Shown here piece after piece: positions 12,526-16,886 of a stretch of 16,886 nt of DNA. The notes beneath the pieces are model-generated. The model was not told the DNA's origin and ran no database searches. It worked only from the letters and a program-made list of their open reading frames with translations. The stretch lies in contig DAHXNM010000130.1 in assembly GCA_027365375.1 (NCBI GenBank), positions 1-16,886 on the forward strand, given 5' to 3'. This DNA is from Ferrimicrobium sp. (lineage in GTDB: Bacteria; Actinomycetota; Acidimicrobiia; Acidimicrobiales; Acidimicrobiaceae). The stretch's first letter is position 1. Each line of letters opens with the position of its first letter. Both the position numbers and the translations under genes were made by a program.

Positions 12526-13640
12526 CCGATCAAGAGCTGATGGGGCGAGCGCTCGCCCTCAGTCGCCACGCACGCCAGAGTGCACCGCCAAACCCGTGGG
12601 TGGGTGCTCTGATCGTCGCTGATGGGGTAGTGGTTGGTGAGGGGTGGACTCAGCCACTTGGCGGCCCACATGCTGAGATCGTAGCCCTTCGAGCTGCCGG
12701 TGAGCTAGCCAGAGGCTCGACTATGTTTGTGACCTTGGAGCCATGTGCCCACCATGGACGGACACCGCCGTGCGTCGATGCGATCGTGGCAGCTGGGGTG
12801 ACCAGAGTGGTGGCCTCGATACTTGACCCTGACCCACGAGTCGGCGGGCGTGGCTTCGCCGCGTTGGAACACGCCGGCGTGCTGGTCGAGGTGGGCATGG
12901 AGTCCGAAGGTACCGTTCAAGAGCTCATCGCCTACCTTACTCAGCGACGTACCGGTCGACCGTGGGTTAGAGCCAAGGTGGCGATGACTCTCGACGCCAA
13001 GGTGGCCGACAGCGAGGGAGGCTCGCAGTGGATCACGTCGGCAGAGGCCAGGGATCGAGGTCATCTGCTTCGAGCACAGTCACAAGCGATCGTCGTTGGA
13101 TCCCAGACCATGGAGGTCGACCATCCACTATTGACGGCTCGTCCGGGGGGCGTCATGGCGGCGTTACAGCCACAGCGGTGGGTCTTTGCCCATCACGAGC
13201 TCTCCTACTGCACACCAGGGGTTGAGGTGACCACCGAATCCCCACAAGCGTTTCTTGATCGTATGGGGGGAGCTGGAGTTCTTGGGGTGCTAATCGAGGG
13301 TGGACCGACGCTGCTGGCCTCCTTTGTCGACTCTGATCTCGTTGACGAGCTCTTTGTCTATCTCGCCCCTATGGTGTTTGGTGACGACGGGGCCAAGGCT
13401 GCCTTTAGGCTCCCCTCTGGCAGGCTTCTTGTCGATCCTCTGCGCTTGAATCTTCTCGAGGCACAGACGGTTGGCACCGATATCGAACTTCGCCTCTGGA
13501 GTGTCAAAGCTACAACCTTGGCCTCTCAGTTCGCGACCGAGTTGGATCATGCTCCGGAGGCGGGGTCTGGGTGGCGAGCGTTGGGACAACCATCTTCACC
13601 GAAGGACCCAGGGACAATGTCGCGCTCTGAGCCAAACTAG
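12522..13640 (+). CDS. ribD: Bifunctional riboflavin biosynthesis deaminase/reductase
   Basis: RibD deaminates the pyrimidine produced from GTP and then reduces its ribosyl side chain, the second and third steps of riboflavin synthesis. The 372-residue product has the deaminase domain first: PPNPWVGA, GGPHAE (zinc ligand His50, catalytic Glu52) and PCAHHGRTPPC (Cys75, Cys84). The reductase domain runs from about 146, with AKVAMTLDAKVA, QWITS, IVVGSQTMEVDHPLLTAR and VLIEGGPTLLASF. Typical length is 350-370. After the last reductase strand (ELRLWSV) there is a polar tail of about 43 residues (QPSSPKDPGTMSRSEPN at its end) that I do not recognise. The ATG overlaps the moaB stop. ribE follows after 38 bases. 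Confidence 0.95.
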   Translation: MTDQELMGRALALSRHARQSAPPNPWVGALIVADGVVVGEGWTQPLGGPHAEIVALRAAGELARGSTMFVTLEPCAHHGRTPPCVDAIVAAGVTRVVASILDPDPRVGGRGFAALEHAGVLVEVGMESEGTVQELIAYLTQRRTGRPWVRAKVAMTLDAKVADSEGGSQWITSAEARDRGHLLRAQSQAIVVGSQTMEVDHPLLTARPGGVMAALQPQRWVFAHHELSYCTPGVEVTTESPQAFLDRMGGAGVLGVLIEGGPTLLASFVDSDLVDELFVYLAPMVFGDDGAKAAFRLPSGRLLVDPLRLNLLEAQTVGTDIELRLWSVKATTLASQFATELDHAPEAGSGWRALGQPSSPKDPGTMSRSEPN

Positions 13641-13678
13641 GCTGGTATCAGCAGGAGAGATGCGAAGGGACGAGAGCG

Positions 13679-14269
13679 ATGTTCTCAGGGATTGTGGTTA
13701 CAACCGTCGGTTACGACGGGCAGGGTGACGACGGCATACATCGTTTCGTGCTTGGTCAGTGGCGGCCCAACAACATCGAGCTTGGCTCCTCGATCTCGTG
13801 TAACGGCGTCTGTCTGACGGTCGTAGAGGCGAGGGCGGAGAGTTTTGGTGTTGAGATAGTTGAGGAGACGCTGCATCGGAGCACGTTTTCGAGCCTTGAG
13901 CCCGGAGCACGGGTGAATGTGGAGCAGAGCGTCACGGCTGCGACCCTGCTAGACGGTGGCATCGTCCAGGGACATGTCGATTGCGTGGGAAGGGTTACGC
14001 ATCTAGGCCCGAGCCTGGCGGTCTCCTTCGACCCCCGCTTTGATGAGTTAGTGGTGGAGAAGGGGGGCATCGTCCTCAATGGAGTTAGCCTCACCGTGAC
14101 CGCCGTTGGTGAAGGAGCCGCCAGCGTGGCATTAATTCCAGAGACGTTGCGCCGCACGAACCTGGGTGAACTCGAGGTGGGCGCACCCTTGAACATAGAG
14201 TTTGACATTATTGGAAAGTACCTCGTGCGTCAACGTTCGCTCGAGCAGCGAGAGGCATGGCGTTCATGA
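13679..14269 (+). CDS. ribE: Riboflavin synthase alpha chain
   Basis: Riboflavin synthase converts two molecules of 6,7-dimethyl-8-ribityllumazine into riboflavin and the pyrimidine that RibH reuses. The 196-residue protein starts MFSGIV (family MFTGIV) and shows the internal duplication: one lumazine-binding barrel with ISCNGVCLTV and QGHVDCVGRV, and the second with GIVLNGVSLTV and IPETLRRTNLG. The length is normal (about 200). The start is supported by GAAGGGA at 13664-13670, eight bases upstream. The last codons overlap ribBA. The GHVD motif is intact, with Cys in place of the more usual Gly after it. Some databases name this gene ribC. Confidence 0.95.
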   Translation: MFSGIVVTTVGYDGQGDDGIHRFVLGQWRPNNIELGSSISCNGVCLTVVEARAESFGVEIVEETLHRSTFSSLEPGARVNVEQSVTAATLLDGGIVQGHVDCVGRVTHLGPSLAVSFDPRFDELVVEKGGIVLNGVSLTVTAVGEGAASVALIPETLRRTNLGELEVGAPLNIEFDIIGKYLVRQRSLEQREAWRS

Positions 14270-15480
14270 GTTTTAGATCTATAGAAGAGGCGATCGATGC
14301 GATCGGCCGTGGCGAGATTGTCCTAGTCGTCGACGACGAGAATCGTGAGAACGAGGGCGACCTGATCATGGGGGCTGAGTTCGTCGATGCCGAGAAGATC
14401 TCGTTCTACATCGCTCATACCTCTGGGCTGATCTGTGTCCCTCTTACCGGCGAACGTCTAGACGAACTCGATATCCCATTGATGGTAGAGAATAATACCG
14501 AGTCCCACCTGACCGCCTTTACGGTATCGGTCGACGCCAAGCGCTTAGTCTCTACCGGGATCTCTGCCCATGACCGAGCTAGCACCATTCGAGCGCTCGT
14601 CGATCCTTCGACGAAGCCATCCGATCTGACCCGACCCGGCCACGTCTTCCCTCTCCGCGCGCGCGACGGAGGGGTGCTCCGCAGAGGTGGCCACACAGAG
14701 GCGGCGGTCGATCTTGCCCGGCTCGCCGGGATAACCCCTGCTGGGGTCATATGTGAGGTGGTTACAGAGGACAAGCAGAACATGGCACGACTCGACGAAC
14801 TCACTAAGTTTGCCGAGAAGCATGGACTCGTACTCGTCTCTATCGCGGATCTCATCCGCTACCGTGCCGCCAACGACACCCTAGTTAAGCGGGTCGACGG
14901 CGCCACCGCTCGTATCCCAACCGGTTATGGAGAGTTCACCGGTATCGCCTATCAGTCGATCCTAGATGGTGAACAGCACGTTGCACTGGTGATGGGTGAG
15001 ATCACCACTGGCGATCCGGTTCTCGTTCGCGTGCACTCCGAGTGCCTGACTGGCGACGCCTTTGGGTCGCTTCGCTGTGATTGCGGTCCCCAACTGCATC
15101 GATCGATGGAGATTATCGCCGAAGAGGGTAGGGGAGTCATCGTCTACCTGCGTGGGCATGAGGGAAGGGGTATCGGCTTAGCGCATAAGTTGCGAGCCTA
15201 TCAACTTCAAGAACAGGGTCTTGACACCGTCGAGGCCAACGAGGCGCTTGGGCTGCCGGTGGACTCGCGAGATTACGGCATCGGATCGCAGATCCTGGTC
15301 GACCTTGGTGTTAGCAAGATGCGTCTGCTGACGAACAACCCAACCAAGTATGGTGGACTCTCAGGTTTTGGACTTGAGATCAGTGAGCGGGTGCCTCTGA
15401 TCATCGAACCCCAGGCTGAGAATGCGAAGTACCTCCAGACCAAGGCGGCCAAGATGGGCCATCTTCTGGATCTCGGATAG
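14266..15480 (+). CDS. ribBA: Bifunctional DHBP synthase / GTP cyclohydrolase II
   Basis: RibBA opens both branches of riboflavin synthesis. Its N-terminal half makes 3,4-dihydroxy-2-butanone 4-phosphate from ribulose 5-phosphate, and its C-terminal half opens GTP. The product shows DDENRENEGDLI near residue 22, HTSGLICVPLTGERLD, STGISAHDRASTIRAL, and RPGHVFPLRAR with GGHTEAAVDLARLAG. The cyclohydrolase half begins near residue 205 and has RVHSECLTGDAFGSLRCDC (the three zinc cysteines), RGHEGRGIGL, and LLTNNPTKYGGL. Two ATGs are possible. I prefer 14266, which overlaps the ribE stop as ATGA and has GAGAGG (14250-14255) at ten bases. The ATG at 14257 would leave only one base after that site; it adds three residues. 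The length (404) is typical. Confidence 0.95.
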   Translation: MSFRSIEEAIDAIGRGEIVLVVDDENRENEGDLIMGAEFVDAEKISFYIAHTSGLICVPLTGERLDELDIPLMVENNTESHLTAFTVSVDAKRLVSTGISAHDRASTIRALVDPSTKPSDLTRPGHVFPLRARDGGVLRRGGHTEAAVDLARLAGITPAGVICEVVTEDKQNMARLDELTKFAEKHGLVLVSIADLIRYRAANDTLVKRVDGATARIPTGYGEFTGIAYQSILDGEQHVALVMGEITTGDPVLVRVHSECLTGDAFGSLRCDCGPQLHRSMEIIAEEGRGVIVYLRGHEGRGIGLAHKLRAYQLQEQGLDTVEANEALGLPVDSRDYGIGSQILVDLGVSKMRLLTNNPTKYGGLSGFGLEISERVPLIIEPQAENAKYLQTKAAKMGHLLDLG

Positions 15481-15576
15481 ACACCGAAGTTGAGTTGAGC
15501 ATGAGCGGCGTATGCTGGTCCGCACGATCTAAAACCGAGCGAGAGTGCACATCAGGAAGTCTTATAGGAGGTTTAT
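15481..15576 (+). promoter_or_regulatory. Leader of ribH with possible promoter and strong ribosome binding site
   Basis: AGGAGG at 15566-15571, five bases before the ATG, is the strongest ribosome binding site in the window. TTGAGT (15490-15495) and TATGCT (15511-15516) could form a promoter, but the 15-base spacer is short. An extra promoter here would raise RibH, which forms large assemblies. No riboswitch was recognised. Confidence 0.4.
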
Positions 15577-16095
15577 ATGGCAGGATATGAAGAGCTCCAT
15601 GGACGAGAGGATCGGCCAGGTTATGAGGAGTTGACCGGTCAAGTCCGTGCCTATCCAGGTGACAGATTTGCTATCGTCGCGTCAGAGTTCAACCAAGTGA
15701 TAGTCGATCCATTGCTCGCCGGCGCTCGAGCTGGCTTTCATACTGTTGGAGTTGGCGACTCAGCATTGACCGTAGTCTGGGTTCCAGGTGCCCTCGAGAT
15801 CGCCGGCGCTATCCATCGGTTTTTAGTTAGCCGCTCGGTTGCTGGAGTGATCGCCCTCGGCGCAGTGGTCCGTGGCGAGACCAGCCACTATGAGGTTGTT
15901 GTGAATCAGAGTGCGGGTCAGCTGATGACCCTTGCTGCAACCTCTGAGATTCCGATCGTCAATGGGGTGCTGACGGTTGAGAATATCGAACAGGGCCTCA
16001 ACCGTGCTGGCGGCAAGGATGGGAACAAGGGATTTGATGCCGCGCTCTCGCTGGTTCGACTCGTTGATCTATATCGGCGAATGGTAAAGGAGTAA
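15577..16095 (+). CDS. ribH: 6,7-dimethyl-8-ribityllumazine synthase
   Basis: Lumazine synthase joins the RibB and RibD branch products into the lumazine used by RibE. The 172-residue protein has SEFNQVIVDPLLAGA, WVPGALEI, ALGAVVRGETSHYEVVVN with the catalytic His, and NGVLTVENIEQGLNRAG followed by KDGNKG. The family minimum is about 155 residues. The extra length is an N-terminal segment in which GYEEL followed by a residue and G occurs twice, at residues 3-9 and 15-21. The start is fixed by the AGGAGG site. hisG begins six bases after the stop, so the riboflavin and histidine genes appear joined in one transcript. Confidence 0.95.
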   Translation: MAGYEELHGREDRPGYEELTGQVRAYPGDRFAIVASEFNQVIVDPLLAGARAGFHTVGVGDSALTVVWVPGALEIAGAIHRFLVSRSVAGVIALGAVVRGETSHYEVVVNQSAGQLMTLAATSEIPIVNGVLTVENIEQGLNRAGGKDGNKGFDAALSLVRLVDLYRRMVKE

Positions 16096-16101
16096 CCGGT
16101 A

Positions 16102-16886
16102 GTGTTGAGGATCGTAGTCCCCAAGGGAAGTCTTGAAAAGGCGACCTTCGCCCTATTCGCTGAGGCGGATCTGCCGATAGAACGTAGTAGTGAAGTCGAC
16201 TACCGGGCCAGTATTGATGATCCCCGGGTGCGTGAGGTGCGAGTTCTCCGTCCGCAGGAGATCGCTACCTATGTTGCAGAAGGACTCTTTGACCTTGGTA
16301 TCACCGGTCGCGACTGGATCAACGAAACCCAAGCTGATGTAGTCTCTCTCGGCGAGCTCCGCTACTCGAAGGCGACCTCTCGCCCGATTCGAGTCGTGTT
16401 AGCTGTCGGTGCAGATAGCGAGGCACATTCGGTTGCTGATCTCCGTGATGGCGTTAGGGTTGCGACCGAGTACCCCGAACTCGCTCGTCGCTTCTTTCGC
16501 GAACATGGCATCGAACCGGTGATTCTCTTGTCCTACGGGGCCACTGAGGCTAAAATTCCAGAGATCGCTGACGCCGTCGTCGAGATAACCGAGACGGGTA
16601 GGGCTCTTCGGGCCGCGGGGCTCAGGATCATCGAGACGGTATTGGTCTCCTACACCGAGCTGATCGCCAATCCAACGAGTGCAGCAGATCCGGAGAAGCG
16701 TCACGCCATGGAACAACTCCAGACTCTCTTGCTGGGAGCGCTCTCGGCGCGGGATCGGGTGCTGGTAAAGCTCAACGTTCCATCCGAGCATCTGAGCGAG
16801 ATCATCGAGGCGCTGCCAGCGATGAAGGCACCGACGGTGTCGCAGCTCTACAAGGAGAGTGGTTTTGCAGTAGAGGCGGTGGTGCC
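16102..16886 (+). CDS. hisG: ATP phosphoribosyltransferase, partial (runs off the window)
   Basis: HisG joins ATP and PRPP in the first step of histidine synthesis. The frame is open from GTG 16102 to the end of the window, 261 codons. It begins LRIVVPKGSLEKATFALFAEADL, has LFDLGITGRDWI (family DxGITGxDWL), RVATEYPELARRFF, and the PRPP-binding loop VVEITETGRALRAAGL. The sequence continues past about residue 210 with VLVKLNVPSEHLSEIIEALPAMKAPTVS, which starts the C-terminal allosteric domain, so this is the long, histidine-regulated form that acts without HisZ. The start is supported by AGGAG at 16088-16092, nine bases upstream. An adjacent hisE, common before hisG in actinobacteria, is not present between ribH and hisG. 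Confidence 0.93.
   Translation, partial: MLRIVVPKGSLEKATFALFAEADLPIERSSEVDYRASIDDPRVREVRVLRPQEIATYVAEGLFDLGITGRDWINETQADVVSLGELRYSKATSRPIRVVLAVGADSEAHSVADLRDGVRVATEYPELARRFFREHGIEPVILLSYGATEAKIPEIADAVVEITETGRALRAAGLRIIETVLVSYTELIANPTSAADPEKRHAMEQLQTLLLGALSARDRVLVKLNVPSEHLSEIIEALPAMKAPTVSQLYKESGFAVEAVV

Noticed and set aside
12144..12671. Long minus-strand open frame across moaB and ribD (175 codons)
   Set aside because: Rich in Ser, Pro and Arg, no recognisable domain, and fully covered by well-identified + strand genes; the same applies to minus-strand frames at 3460-3879, 13756-14208 and 14415-14855.

Overview
The window looks like chromosome from a high-to-medium GC actinobacterium, and I would guess the acidophilic Acidimicrobiia (Ferrimicrobium or Acidimicrobium type). 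The guess rests on four things: an actinobacterial integration host factor (mIHF) next to gmk, rpoZ, coaBC, metK and a helicase-dead priA; the actinobacterial form of the CoaC motifs; GTG and TTG starts; and an extracytoplasmic SCO-type copper/thiol protein fused to a large membrane domain. The lineage is inference from family resemblance, not a database result. No tRNA, rRNA, CRISPR array, transposase or convincing intrinsic terminator was seen.

Region 1 (about 1-5824) is a tightly packed + strand housekeeping cluster: mihF, gmk, rpoZ, coaBC, metK and priA. It supplies nucleoid compaction, GDP synthesis, the omega subunit of RNA polymerase, coenzyme A synthesis, S-adenosylmethionine and a replication restart factor. 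Start codons here are unusual. gmk can only keep its P-loop if it starts at a CTG overlapping the mihF stop. coaBC has no ATG, GTG or TTG upstream of its conserved N-terminus. priA starts at a TTG inside the end of metK. mihF looks leaderless. A 15-bp sequence is tandemly repeated three times across the gmk stop codon.

Region 2 (about 5825-10107) sits between priA and def, which are often neighbours in actinobacteria. It holds a ten-helix membrane protein fused to a SCO1/SenC domain, a putative lipoprotein of unknown function, and, on the - strand, an agmatinase/arginase-family ureohydrolase. A strong imperfect palindrome lies upstream of the SCO fusion gene.

Region 3 (10108-11474) is def plus fmt, which remove and add the formyl group of initiator methionine. 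def looks leaderless.

Region 4 (11475-12042) is a 568-base gap without a convincing gene. It contains a palindrome, a 12-bp tandem repeat and two adjacent stem-loops, and is the best candidate here for an undescribed RNA or regulatory element.

Region 5 (12043-16886) is a riboflavin operon: a MoaB/MogA-family gene, ribD, ribE, ribBA and ribH, with start/stop overlaps at moaB/ribD and ribE/ribBA. hisG follows 6 bases after ribH and runs off the window. Together the rib genes encode the whole route from GTP and ribulose 5-phosphate to riboflavin except the phosphatase step.
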